Shown here: in pieces, positions 16,524 through 25,392 of the stretch
How the letters are laid out: every line of letters starts with the position of its first letter
How positions within the stretch are numbered: position 1 is the first letter of the stretch
DNA from: Novosphingobium sp.
Lineage (GTDB): Bacteria; Pseudomonadota; Alphaproteobacteria; Sphingomonadales; Sphingomonadaceae
Direction of reading: 5' to 3'
Length of the DNA: 64,000 nt
NCBI GenBank assembly: GCA_017745295.1
Contig: JAGHZR010000012.1
Span: forward strand, 1-64,000
Translations under genes and position numbers: made by a program
The notes under the pieces: generated by a model
Told to the model about the DNA's origin: nothing
The model's database searches: none
The model's input: the letters and a program-made list of their open reading frames with translations, nothing else

Positions 16524-18812
16524 TCAGAATTTCACGCCGACCGTGGCGCCGTAAGTACGCGGTTCGAGCGCCATGCCGAACGAGAACAGCCCGGCGACGG
16601 TGAAGGCATGCGTGGTCGTCTTCTCGTTGAGGAGATTGCGACCGAACAGGCGCACATAGGCTTCCTTGTCGCCGATATCGAAGTTGACCGTCAGGCTGGC
16701 ATCGACGAGGTCCTGCGTGGTGGTACGCACGCGCGGATCGTTGCCGTTCACCACGACGCCGGTCACCGTGCCGGAACCGTCCGTCACCGGCGTCAGCGAG
16801 GCCTGAGAAATCTGCTCGTCGTAGGGGCTGATATGGCGCCAGCCCGCCGTGGCCACGACTTTGCCGAAGCTGGTCGGCACGGTGTAGTCCGCATTGACCG
16901 AGCCGGTGAACCTGGGGGCGTAGATCAAGCGGTTCGCCGAATAGTCGAACGGCACGATCTGGGTGTTGTAGACGCCATCGGTCACGAAGTTGCGGAAGTG
17001 CGACTTCATGTAGGCGGACGAGGCGGTGATCGTCAGCTGCGGCGTGATGCGCAGCGTGGCGTCCATCTCGATGCCCTTGATGATCGCGCCGCCGGGCACG
17101 TTGCCGGTGATCGTCTGGTTGCCCAGCGGACCGCCGGGAACGGTCAGGTTCTGCTGCATGTCCTTGTAGTCGGAGATGTAGCCGGCAAGGTTCACTTCCA
17201 GCTTCCTGTTGAAGGCCGCCAGCTTGGCGCCGATCTCGTAGGCGTCCACGGTTTCGGGCTGGAACGGCGTCCCGGCGGTCAGGGCGGTGGCGGCGCGGGG
17301 GCTGAAGCCGCCCGAGCGGTAGCCGCGCGACCAGCTGGCATAGAGCATCACGTCGTTGTTAGGACGATAGTCGATGCCGACCTTGGGCGTGAACTTGGTG
17401 AAGTTGGCATCGCCCGAGCCGATCAGTCCGGCCTGCGCGAAGCTGTTGGTCAGCTTCTTGTTGTCATGCGACCAGCGACCGCCGAACGAGAGGCGCCACT
17501 TGTCGGCAAAGGCCCAGTTGAAGTCTCCGAAGAAGGCGTAACTGGTGGTCTTGCCCACATTGGTCTGCGGATTCAGGTCGAACTCCATCGGCGGAACCGA
17601 GGGATCGAAGCCGAAGAAGCGCGTCCACTGGGTCAGGTCGTACTTCGAGTGGAAGTAGTAGGCGCCGACGACATAGTCGAACCCGGTGAACAGATTTCCG
17701 GCGGCGCGCAGTTCCTGGCTCCACTGCGTGTACTTCTGGCGGCGGTCGACATAGTAGAGATCGCTCGACGAACCGTCGAAGTCCTGGGTCTGCATTTCCT
17801 TGCTGTGGCGCCAGCCGGTGATGGAGCTGAGTTTGACCGGACCCGCATCGTAGTTCATCTGCAGGGTGGCATTGGGCGCGCGGTACTTGCTGCGCGCGGG
17901 CAGCGTGAACACCGTGTAGAGGTCGGTGGTGTTGTTGCGGTTGCACTCGTTTGCGGGGATCAACCCGCAGAACGTCTCGGTGCTGTTGGTGAGGTTGCTG
18001 ACCACCGGCTCGAAGCTCTGGACCACGTTCTCGACGCTGAGCTGGGCGTCGAAGCCACTGCCGGTCGGTTCGAACAGGACACTGGCGCCATAGCTGTCGC
18101 CCTTGCTGCCGCCCGCGCGGGTATTGCGGATGGCGTTGTGGTAGAAGCCGTCGGACTCGTTGTGGAAGTACCAGCCCTTGATGCCCCAGGTCTCGCCGTC
18201 GCCGTAGTTGACGATGGCCTTGCCTGCCCAGGTGTTCCAGCGGCCGTAGGTGAACTCGGCCTTCACGCCGGGTTCCATGGTCGGCTTGGTACGGGTGATG
18301 TTGATGACGCCGCCGATCGTATTCGCGCCGAACAGCGTGCCTTGCGGACCGCGCAGCACTTCGATCTGGGCGATGTCGAAGGCGTCCTGAAGCTGGCCGG
18401 TATTGGTGCCGATGGTGACGCCGTCGACCACCACGCCCACCGTCGGCGTCTGCGACTTCTCGATATCGGCATAAGTCAGGCCGCGGATCGAGATGTTCGC
18501 CGCCTGCGCGCCGGAGTTCTGCTGGGTGATGAGCAGTCCCGGCGCCGTGCCTTGCAGGTCGCCGATGTTCACGGCGGCCTTGTTTTCCAGCATCGCGGTG
18601 TTGACGGCAGTAATGGCCACCGGGGTTGATTGCAGGGTTTCCGAACGCCTGCGGGCAGTGACGATGATTTCCGTGGTATCGATCGTGGCCTGTTGCGGCG
18701 CGGGGGCCGGTATCGGCGCTTCGCTCTGGGCATTGGCCGGAGAAATGATGCAAGTGAGCGCGCTTGTCGAAAGTGCGACAAGCAACGCTCCGCGACGATG
18801 TGCGGATGCCAT
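16524..18812 (-). CDS. TonB-dependent receptor
   Basis: 762 residues. A signal peptide (ALLVALSTSALTCIISPANAQ) is followed by TonB box-like TEIIVTARRR, a plug domain (STPVAITAVNTAML, IEVLRGPQGTLFGANTIGG) and an outer-membrane barrel ending TYGATVGVKF. GGAGGAAACC just before ATG 18812 is a strong ribosome-binding site and fixes the start. It is the same receptor class as the one at 14538; the intervening SDR gene suggests a transport-plus-oxidation unit for one catabolic substrate. Confidence 0.92.
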   Translation of the reverse strand: MASAHRRGALLVALSTSALTCIISPANAQSEAPIPAPAPQQATIDTTEIIVTARRRSETLQSTPVAITAVNTAMLENKAAVNIGDLQGTAPGLLITQQNSGAQAANISIRGLTYADIEKSQTPTVGVVVDGVTIGTNTGQLQDAFDIAQIEVLRGPQGTLFGANTIGGVINITRTKPTMEPGVKAEFTYGRWNTWAGKAIVNYGDGETWGIKGWYFHNESDGFYHNAIRNTRAGGSKGDSYGASVLFEPTGSGFDAQLSVENVVQSFEPVVSNLTNSTETFCGLIPANECNRNNTTDLYTVFTLPARSKYRAPNATLQMNYDAGPVKLSSITGWRHSKEMQTQDFDGSSSDLYYVDRRQKYTQWSQELRAAGNLFTGFDYVVGAYYFHSKYDLTQWTRFFGFDPSVPPMEFDLNPQTNVGKTTSYAFFGDFNWAFADKWRLSFGGRWSHDNKKLTNSFAQAGLIGSGDANFTKFTPKVGIDYRPNNDVMLYASWSRGYRSGGFSPRAATALTAGTPFQPETVDAYEIGAKLAAFNRKLEVNLAGYISDYKDMQQNLTVPGGPLGNQTITGNVPGGAIIKGIEMDATLRITPQLTITASSAYMKSHFRNFVTDGVYNTQIVPFDYSANRLIYAPRFTGSVNADYTVPTSFGKVVATAGWRHISPYDEQISQASLTPVTDGSGTVTGVVVNGNDPRVRTTTQDLVDASLTVNFDIGDKEAYVRLFGRNLLNEKTTTHAFTVAGLFSFGMALEPRTYGATVGVKF

Positions 18813-18938
18813 GGTTTCCTCCCTCTCCCCGACTATTCGTGTAGCCGACTTTACTGCATCACTATGCTACGAATTCGAGCGATACCCGAACTGACAATTT
18901 GCACAGGTACAGGCGGGGCGGTGCGCTTGTCGGCGCCC

Positions 18939-18972
18939 AAAAAAAAGGCGGCGGACCCTGAGGGCCGCCGCC
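18939..18972 (-). terminator. Rho-independent terminator of the SDR gene at 18996-19754
   Basis: On the minus strand GGCGGCGG (18972-18965), a ten-base loop, and CCGCCGCC (18954-18947) are followed directly by eight T residues (18946-18939). It starts about 24 bases after the SDR stop codon. This is the clearest intrinsic terminator in the window. It also insulates the TonB-receptor promoter from read-through. Confidence 0.85.
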
Positions 18973-18995
18973 AGCTCCATCCCGGATAGTGAATT

Positions 18996-19754
18996 TCAGA
19001 ACTGCACGCGCTTGGTATAGCCGCCGTCTACCACCACATTGGTGCCGGTCGTGTAGGAAGAGGCCGCGCTGGCCAGGAATACGATGGTGCGGGCTACTTC
19101 CTCCGGCCCGCCCCAGCGGCCGAGCGCGAAGGCGGCCTCGGTCGCCTGATAGAGTTCGGGCATGGCCGCGCCGATCGCTTCCCAATTGCCGCCGGGGAAC
19201 TTGATCGGGCCGGGCGACACGCAGTTCACGCGGATGCCTTGCGGCCCGACCATCTGGCTAAGCTGGCCCGAATAGGCGATCAGCGCCGCCTTCATGGCGT
19301 TGAAGGCCTGGGGGACGATGAAAGTCTCGGTGCCCGCCGTGGAGGCCATGATGACGATCGCGCCGGACCCGGATTTTTCGAGGTAGGGCTGCAAGGTCTC
19401 GCAGCCCAGCACGGTGCCCTTGATGTCGGCGGCGAAGCAGGCTTCCCAGTCGCCGGTCGCGCCGGAGCCGGAGGCGCTGGCGCCGGGGACGAAGATGTCG
19501 CAGCCGCCCAGCCTGTCGGCGGCGGATTTCAGCCATTCCACGTAAGCGCCGTGATCCAGCATGTCGAGCGCCTCGCCGATCACGAGGCCGCCGTGGCGCG
19601 CCAGCGACTCCACGGTCTCGGCCACTTGTTCGGCATTGCGCGAGAAGAACGCGACGTCGCAGCCTTCCGCGGCGAAGACCTCCAGCGCGGCGCGGCCGAT
19701 GCCGCGACTGCCGCCGGTGAGAATGACTTTCCTGCCCTTCAGTCCAAGATCCAT
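18996..19754 (-). CDS. Atypical SDR family protein lacking the catalytic tyrosine
   Basis: 252 residues with an intact N-terminal nucleotide motif (TGGSRGIGRA) and C-terminal TGTNVVVDGG. The active-site Tyr-x3-Lys is instead F-N-A-M-K (QAFNAMKAAL; the codon is TTC). The usual NNAG loop reads VPGASASG, while the Ser is kept (MASTAG). Without the proton-donating Tyr it may not be a standard alcohol dehydrogenase; it could be a lyase, isomerase, binding protein or an enzyme with a shifted acid. ATG 19754 with AGG upstream is the start. The frame upstream to 20195 overlaps a divergent gene and is not real. Confidence 0.83.
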   Translation of the reverse strand: MDLGLKGRKVILTGGSRGIGRAALEVFAAEGCDVAFFSRNAEQVAETVESLARHGGLVIGEALDMLDHGAYVEWLKSAADRLGGCDIFVPGASASGSGATGDWEACFAADIKGTVLGCETLQPYLEKSGSGAIVIMASTAGTETFIVPQAFNAMKAALIAYSGQLSQMVGPQGIRVNCVSPGPIKFPGGNWEAIGAAMPELYQATEAAFALGRWGGPEEVARTIVFLASAASSYTTGTNVVVDGGYTKRVQF

Positions 19755-19896
19755 GGCTGCCTGTTCCTCTGCCTTCGCGCGTTGTTTTCTGGAGGGGTTG
19801 TCGCCGCTCGAAGGTTCGGGGGCCACTCCTATTTTGGTCAGGAACGGCGCATCCGTCGCCATGGTAGGCCCAGCCTTATAAAGACGGGAGACGACG

Positions 19897-20700
19897 ATGG
19901 GACGACTGCAAGGCAAGCGCGCCGTGATTCTGGGCGCGAGCAGCGCGAACAACATGGGCCAGCACATTGCCCGGCGCTTTCTGGCGGAAGGCGCGCGCGT
20001 GCTGGTCTCGGGGCGCAAGGAGGCGGTTCTGGCCGATTTCGCCGCGCAAGAGGGCTGCGAATGGGGACCTTGCGACCTCACCGACGAAGGCAGCGTGGAG
20101 GCTCTGGCAGAAGCGGGCGCGGCGAAACTGGGCGGCATCGACATTGCCCTCAACGCCACCGGCTGGGGCCTGCTGAAGCCATTCCTCGACACCACCCACG
20201 AAGACGTGATGGCGATGACGATGCTGCAATATGTCGGCCCGTTTCACTTCTTCCAGTCGATGCTGCGGCGCATGGCGCGCAGCCGGGGCGGGCAGGGCGG
20301 CGCGATCATTCAGATCAGTTCGGCCACGGCGACGATCATGCTGGACGATCACGCCGCCTACATGGGCACCAAGGCGGGGACGGACCATGTGATCCGCTGC
20401 ATCGCCAACGAATTCGGGCGCGAGGGGGTGCGGGCGAACTCGATCTCTCCGGGGCTGACCGATACGCCGATGACGGCCGATGCCAAGCAGGTGCCGGGGC
20501 TGTTCGATGCGTTTCTGGCGGGCTATCCGCTGGGCCGGATCGGCACCTCGGACGATATCGCCGCCGCCGCCGTCTGGCTGGCCAGCGACGAATGCTTCAT
20601 GACCGGCGAGAACCTGCAAGTGAACGGCGGTCTGACCTTGCGCCGCAATCCGATGAAAAGCGAGATCGACGCGGCGGTTGCGGCGGCGATGGGGAAATAG
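19897..20700 (+). CDS. SDR family oxidoreductase
   Basis: 267 residues. The cofactor motif is LGASSANNMGQHIA, reminiscent of the enoyl-ACP-reductase-like branch. The catalytic residues look classical: Ser in QISSATA and Tyr-Lys in YMGTKAG. The C-terminal part has MTGENLQVNGG. It is probably a NAD(P)-dependent dehydrogenase or reductase acting on a catabolic intermediate. It is divergent from the atypical SDR across 142 bases, with GGGAGACGACG as ribosome-binding site, so one operator may control both. A family-2 palindrome follows. Confidence 0.85.
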   Translation: MGRLQGKRAVILGASSANNMGQHIARRFLAEGARVLVSGRKEAVLADFAAQEGCEWGPCDLTDEGSVEALAEAGAAKLGGIDIALNATGWGLLKPFLDTTHEDVMAMTMLQYVGPFHFFQSMLRRMARSRGGQGGAIIQISSATATIMLDDHAAYMGTKAGTDHVIRCIANEFGREGVRANSISPGLTDTPMTADAKQVPGLFDAFLAGYPLGRIGTSDDIAAAAVWLASDECFMTGENLQVNGGLTLRRNPMKSEIDAAVAAAMGK

Positions 20701-20719
20701 GCCGCTTCGCACCCACACA

Positions 20720-20758
20720 CCCGTCATCCCCGCGAAGGCGGGGATCCCGCTTGTTCTT
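20720..20758. repeat. Palindromic intergenic repeat, family 2 (single copy)
   Basis: CCCGTCATCCCCGCGAAGGCGGGGATCCCGCTTG contains the dyad CCCCGC-GAAG-GCGGGG. The same unit appears twice, inverted, at 36301-36388. It lies between convergent genes (SDR and ligase). Confidence 0.75.
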
Positions 20759-20846
20759 CGATCCACAGCGCTACGGCGCAAGAAAAGCGGGGGCGACGAG
20801 GATGGAACTGATAGGTTTCGGTTGATCTAGGCCGGGTGCACCGCTG

Positions 20847-22469
20847 TTACGGAACCAACAAAGCCCGCACATCCTCGCGCAGCAGGTCCTTGCGGACTTT
20901 GCCCGAGGCGGTGCGGGGGAAGTCCTCCCGGAACTCGAAACGCTCCGGGACTTTCTGCCTGGCCAGTCCGCTGGCGGCGACATGGGCGGCGAGGTCTTCG
21001 CCCGACACCGCCCCCATGGCAATCACATAGGCGCAGACGCCTTCGCCCAATCGCGCATGGGGCATGGCGACCACGGCAGCCTCCCGCACCAGCGGATGGC
21101 CGTGGAGCACGTCCTCGATCTCCTTGGCGGAGATGTTCTCGCCGCCCCGGATGATGAGGTCCTTCTTGCGGCCGGTCACGGTGATCGCCCCTTCGGCGGA
21201 GCGCACGCCGAGGTCTCCGGTACGGAAGAAGCCGTCCGCCGTGATCGCTTCGCGGGTTTGCGCGGCATCGGCATAGCCCAGCAACATGCCCGGTCCGCGC
21301 GCGAGAATCTCGCCTTCCCGGCCATCGGGCACGTCGCGGTCCTCGCCGTCGACGATCCGCACGTCGTAATCGACCACTTGGCCGTCGGTGACGGCGGCAA
21401 GCGCCTCGTCGCGCGGCCAGCCGAAGGTCACCAGCGGCACTTCGGATGCGCCGAATACGCGGAAGGCGCGGCACTGGGCGAAGGCGGCATTGGCGGCGGG
21501 GATCAGGTCCGCCGGCACCGCCGCGCCGCCGCAGGCGAAGAAGCGGAACGAGGGCAGCGGATTGCCCGCCGCGCGCGCCGCTGCCGCCAGCTCCACCAGA
21601 AACGGCGTGGCGGCGACCGTGCCGACCAGCGCATGCCGGTCGATCAGGGCCAGCGCCTCGGCGGCGTTCCAGCTTTCCATCAGCACGGTGCGGGTGCCGC
21701 AGATGAAGGGCGCCTCCAGCCCGTTGGCATAGCCCGAGACGTGGGTGACGGGCGAAGGCATCAGCGTCGCCTCGCCCGGCGCAAGGCCCCAGTGCGCGGC
21801 GCTTTCGCGCAGGATGCGGGCGATGGAGACATGACTGTGCAGCACGCCCTTGGGCCTGCCGGTCGTGCCCGAGGTGTAGAGCACCATCTTAACGCCCAGC
21901 GGATCGACAGCGGGGCGGGCGAAAGCACGGCCGCGCCCTTCCGCGACCAGAGCGGCGTAATCGTCGTCACCTTCGCCGCGAACGGTGAAGACATGCCGCA
22001 AGTCGGGCAGGTCGGCGGCGATCCGCGCGGCCATTGCGGCATAGTCGAACTTGCGGAACGTGGCGGGCACGAATAGCGCGGCGGCGCCGCAATCGGCCAG
22101 CATCTGCGCCACTTCCCGGTCGCGGTAGATCGGTACGATGGGATTGACGACCAGCCCGGACATCGCGGCGGCCAGATTGATGACCATCGCTTCGCGCCAG
22201 TTGGGCACCTGAAAGGCCAGCACGTCGCCGGGGCGCAGCCCGCGCGCGTGGAGCGCGGCCGAAAGCGCCTCCGCATCGGCCAGCGCCCCGGCGCGGGTCA
22301 GAGTGACTTCGCCGTCGACCAGCGCCACGAAATAGGGGGCGGCATCGGCCAGCGCCTGTGCCTGCTGTGCGATCGTGCGTTCGTCCCACACGCCGGTCTC
22401 GGCATAGGCGGCCAGGTGCGGCGGCGGCGTTTTCAGCCACGCCCAGGGGGGATCGTTCCTCTCCATCAT
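20847..22469 (-). CDS. AMP-forming acyl-CoA synthetase/ligase
   Basis: 540 residues of the ANL superfamily. The P-loop-like motif is LYTSGTTGRPKG, followed by FFACGGAAVP, GFFRTGDLG, TGRKKDLIIRGGENIS and the catalytic C-terminal Lys in PRTASGKVRKDLL. It activates a carboxylic acid as acyl-adenylate and transfers it to CoA, a normal entry step of ring or side-chain catabolism. The starts at 22469 and 22466 (MMERND) are both possible. The open frame to 22652 overlaps the divergent oxygenase gene and is rejected. The 142-base divergent region may hold a shared operator. Confidence 0.88.
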   Translation of the reverse strand: MMERNDPPWAWLKTPPPHLAAYAETGVWDERTIAQQAQALADAAPYFVALVDGEVTLTRAGALADAEALSAALHARGLRPGDVLAFQVPNWREAMVINLAAAMSGLVVNPIVPIYRDREVAQMLADCGAAALFVPATFRKFDYAAMAARIAADLPDLRHVFTVRGEGDDDYAALVAEGRGRAFARPAVDPLGVKMVLYTSGTTGRPKGVLHSHVSIARILRESAAHWGLAPGEATLMPSPVTHVSGYANGLEAPFICGTRTVLMESWNAAEALALIDRHALVGTVAATPFLVELAAAARAAGNPLPSFRFFACGGAAVPADLIPAANAAFAQCRAFRVFGASEVPLVTFGWPRDEALAAVTDGQVVDYDVRIVDGEDRDVPDGREGEILARGPGMLLGYADAAQTREAITADGFFRTGDLGVRSAEGAITVTGRKKDLIIRGGENISAKEIEDVLHGHPLVREAAVVAMPHARLGEGVCAYVIAMGAVSGEDLAAHVAASGLARQKVPERFEFREDFPRTASGKVRKDLLREDVRALLVP

Positions 22470-22611
22470 CGCCGATGACTGCCCTTGCCGAAGATCGCGG
22501 CCAACTGGCCAAAGTGCCAAGCTAAAGTATGCACCTATCACCTTGCGCAGGTTGCCGCCATCGGCCCACGGGCACAGGATCGCAGGCGATAACGATGCGG
22601 GAGAGGACCGA

Positions 22612-23790
22612 GTGGACCGCGTGCAGCACATGGGCGACGTCGCCGAGATCATGCTCGACTACGTCGAGAACAGGAAGACTTTCCAGACCGAGCGGACGTT
22701 CAAGGTCCCCACCGCAAGCTATACCGACAGGGACCAGTTCAATGCCGAGATGGAGCTGGTGTTCAAGCGCGTGCCGCTGATGCTGGCCTTTACCGCGGAA
22801 ATGCCGAACCCCGGCGATTACAAGGCGATGGAGGCCGTGGGCCTGCCGGTGCTGATTACGCGCGACAAGCAGGGGCAGGCCCGTGCCTTCCTCAATGTCT
22901 GCTCGCATCGCGGCGCGCCGGTTGCGGCCGAAGGGCATGGCAATTGCTCCCGCTTCACCTGCAAGTACCACGCCTGGACATACGCGACGGATGGCCGCCT
23001 GCTGGGTATTTCGGAGGCGAGCACCTTCGGGCCGGTGGACAAGGCCGAGATGGGCCTGCGCCAGCTTCCCTGCGAGGAGCGGGCGGGGATGATCTTCGTC
23101 TGCCTGACGCCCAATGCGCCGATCGACCTCGACCATCACTTTCGCGGGTTTCTGGAGGATTTCGAGGCGCTGGACTTCGCGGACTGGACCTATCTGGGCA
23201 ACCGCACGATCGAGGGCGCGAACTGGAAAATCGCTTTCGATGGCTATCTCGAAGGCTATCACTTCCAGTCGCTCCACCCGGAGACGATCTTCCCGCGCAC
23301 GCCGTCCAACTGCACGCATTACGAAGGCTTCGGCCCGAACATCCGCATCGGCTTTCCGCAGCACTCGATTGCCGAGCAGCTGAAGGACGTCCCGCGCGCG
23401 GAATGGGGGCTTCAGGAGAACTACGGCTACGATTTCGTGCGCATCTTCTTCCCCAACGTCTCGATCTTCATCGCGCCCGAAATCACCCAGGTCGCCCAGC
23501 TCTTCCCCGGACCCACGCCCGACCGCAACCGCACCGTGCTGAACTACCTGCGCCGCGATCCCGTCCGCGACGAGGCAGACCGCGAGAAGGCGGAAGCGGC
23601 GATGAACTTCTTCCGCGACGTGACCTATCAGGAGGATTACGTCATCGGGCTGGAGATCCAGAAAGGCCTCGAATCCGGGGCGCATGACGAGCTTACCTTC
23701 GGTCGCAACGAAAGGGGCAACCAGTACTTCCACGAATGGCTGAACTGGTACTTGCAAGACGACGCCTCGCTGCCCGAACCGGAGATGTAG
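22612..23790 (+). CDS. Rieske non-haem iron oxygenase, alpha subunit
   Basis: 392 residues. The Rieske motif is C97-S-H99-RG and C117-K-Y-H120-AW. The mononuclear iron site follows EGYHFQSLH (H217, H222), with a carboxylate expected later. Such enzymes hydroxylate aromatic or alicyclic rings or demethylate ethers, using electrons from a ferredoxin. GTG 22612 with AGAGG upstream is preferred; ATG at 22630 is an alternative. The TIM-barrel gene follows by eight bases. No beta subunit is adjacent, so it may be an alpha3-type enzyme. Confidence 0.9.
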   Translation: MDRVQHMGDVAEIMLDYVENRKTFQTERTFKVPTASYTDRDQFNAEMELVFKRVPLMLAFTAEMPNPGDYKAMEAVGLPVLITRDKQGQARAFLNVCSHRGAPVAAEGHGNCSRFTCKYHAWTYATDGRLLGISEASTFGPVDKAEMGLRQLPCEERAGMIFVCLTPNAPIDLDHHFRGFLEDFEALDFADWTYLGNRTIEGANWKIAFDGYLEGYHFQSLHPETIFPRTPSNCTHYEGFGPNIRIGFPQHSIAEQLKDVPRAEWGLQENYGYDFVRIFFPNVSIFIAPEITQVAQLFPGPTPDRNRTVLNYLRRDPVRDEADREKAEAAMNFFRDVTYQEDYVIGLEIQKGLESGAHDELTFGRNERGNQYFHEWLNWYLQDDASLPEPEM

Positions 23791-23798
23791 GGCAGACC

Positions 23799-24593
23799 AT
23801 GGCGCACAGGCTTTCGCTCGCCTCGGGCGTGTTGCCCGAATTCGGCGCGGTGGACGTGGTGGAGGCGGGCGCGGCGACGGGGTTCGACGCGGTCGGCCTC
23901 TGGATCGACCCGGCGGAATGGACCGCTCAGCACACCCGCGATACCCGCGCGGCGCTGGCCCGCACCGGAATACCGGTGCTGGATGTGGAGGTGGTCTGGA
24001 TCAAGCCCGATTCTGCGCTGGACGATCATCGCAAGGTGATCGACGTGGGCGCGGAACTGGGCGCAGCGAATGTGCTGTGCGTCTCCTCCCACCCCGATCA
24101 CGGCGTCACGGCCGACACGCTTTCCGCGCTCTGCCGCCATGCCGATGGTTCGGGGATGCGCGTGGCGCTGGAGTTCGGCATTTTCACCGAAGTGCGGAAC
24201 CTGAAACAGGCGCTGGCCGTGATCGGGCAGGTTGACCATCCGCTGGCGGCACTGCTGGTCGATCCGATCCATGTCGACCGTTCCGGCACTACGGTGGCCG
24301 AAGTGGCGGCGATCGATCCGGCCTTGCTGCCTTACGCCCAGTTCTGCGACGCCCGCGCCTTGCGGCCAGACCCGGCCGATTTTGCTGCCGTGATTGCCGA
24401 TGCCGTGGACTTGCGCGAGCAGTGCGGGGCAGGTGCGCTGCCGCTTGCGGCACTGCTGGAAGCCCTGCCGCCGGACGTGCCGCTGTCCATCGAGCTGCGC
24501 TCCGCCGCGCTGCGCGAGGCGTTCAGCCACCCGGTGCTGCGCGCCAAGGCCGTTCTCGATGCCACGCGCGGCTGGCTGAACACGCTGACGTGA
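23799..24593 (+). CDS. Xylose isomerase-like TIM-barrel protein
   Basis: 264 residues. The barrel signature strands include FDAVGLWID, VLCVSSHPDHG, VALEFGIF, LLVDPIHVDRSG, YAQFCDAR and PLSIELRS, which provide the Glu, Asp and His metal ligands of the sugar-phosphate isomerase/epimerase (AP endonuclease 2-like) family. The substrate cannot be read. It follows the Rieske oxygenase by eight bases with AGGG as ribosome-binding site. A role as isomerase or metal-dependent lyase/hydrolase of an oxygenase product is inference. Confidence 0.78.
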   Translation: MAHRLSLASGVLPEFGAVDVVEAGAATGFDAVGLWIDPAEWTAQHTRDTRAALARTGIPVLDVEVVWIKPDSALDDHRKVIDVGAELGAANVLCVSSHPDHGVTADTLSALCRHADGSGMRVALEFGIFTEVRNLKQALAVIGQVDHPLAALLVDPIHVDRSGTTVAEVAAIDPALLPYAQFCDARALRPDPADFAAVIADAVDLREQCGAGALPLAALLEALPPDVPLSIELRSAALREAFSHPVLRAKAVLDATRGWLNTLT

Positions 24594-24600
24594 CCCTTCG

Positions 24601-25287
24601 CTACCAGGCGTGGGGTTCGCCGTTCCACTTGTAGAACCCGCCCGACATTTCCGGCGTCAGTGTGCTCGTCAGCGCGGCGATGCCCTCGGCGCTTTCCTGC
24701 GGCGTGAGATCGGCCTGAGCCCCGCCCATGTCGGTCTGGACCCAGCCCGGATGCACGCTGATCGCGATGATACCCCGGTCCTTCATGCCGAGCGCGACGG
24801 ATAGCATGAGCCGGTGCAGGGCCGCCTTCGAGGCCGAATAGACCTCATAGCCCGCATAGGGCCATGTCGAGGCGCCCACCTGGCTGCCGAAGCTGACAAC
24901 TTTTGCGCCGGGCTTCAGGCGCGGCAGGAAGGCCTGGAACACGCGCATCGGGCCGTTGACGTTGATGTTGAACACATCGAGCCAGTCCGCGAAGTCGGCG
25001 CTTTCCAGTTCCGAAGTGGTGTTGCCGGAAACGCCCGCGACATTGTAGAGCACGTCGATCGCCTCCGTGCCGGTGTCCGCGGCGCCCGCCTTGACCGAGG
25101 CATCGTCGGCGACGTCCATGGCGTGGAGCGTCACCAGCCCGCCTGAGCCGTCGGCAATACCTTGCAGCTCCTCGGCGCCGTCCGGGCTGCGCAGGAGGGC
25201 GAAGACGCGGTCTCCCTTGGCCAGATGCAGCTTGACGAGTTCGAGCGCGATGCCGCGCCCCGCTCCGGTGATTGCCACGTTCGCCAT
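24601..25287 (-). CDS. SDR family oxidoreductase (C-factor/sniffer-like)
   Basis: 228 residues, short for the family. The cofactor motif TGAGRGIALEL has Ala for the final Gly. It has NVAGVSGN, a Ser in SFGSQVG, and YSASKAAL. The C-terminal part lacks the usual VDGG but has GGFYKWNGEPHAW. This resembles the carbonyl-reductase-like 'C-factor' group. It lies between the catabolic island and the type III PKS operon, in the same direction as the latter but 105 bases after its last gene, so membership of the operon is uncertain. Confidence 0.82.
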   Translation of the reverse strand: MANVAITGAGRGIALELVKLHLAKGDRVFALLRSPDGAEELQGIADGSGGLVTLHAMDVADDASVKAGAADTGTEAIDVLYNVAGVSGNTTSELESADFADWLDVFNINVNGPMRVFQAFLPRLKPGAKVVSFGSQVGASTWPYAGYEVYSASKAALHRLMLSVALGMKDRGIIAISVHPGWVQTDMGGAQADLTPQESAEGIAALTSTLTPEMSGGFYKWNGEPHAW

Positions 25288-25392
25288 CGCTGTTCCTTTT
25301 CCATGCTTTGCCGGTTGTGGGTCTACAGATCGCGCAAGCCCTTGGCCAGCAAGCCTAGCAGAGGCGTGGTATCGCCTGACCTGCTCATTCGA

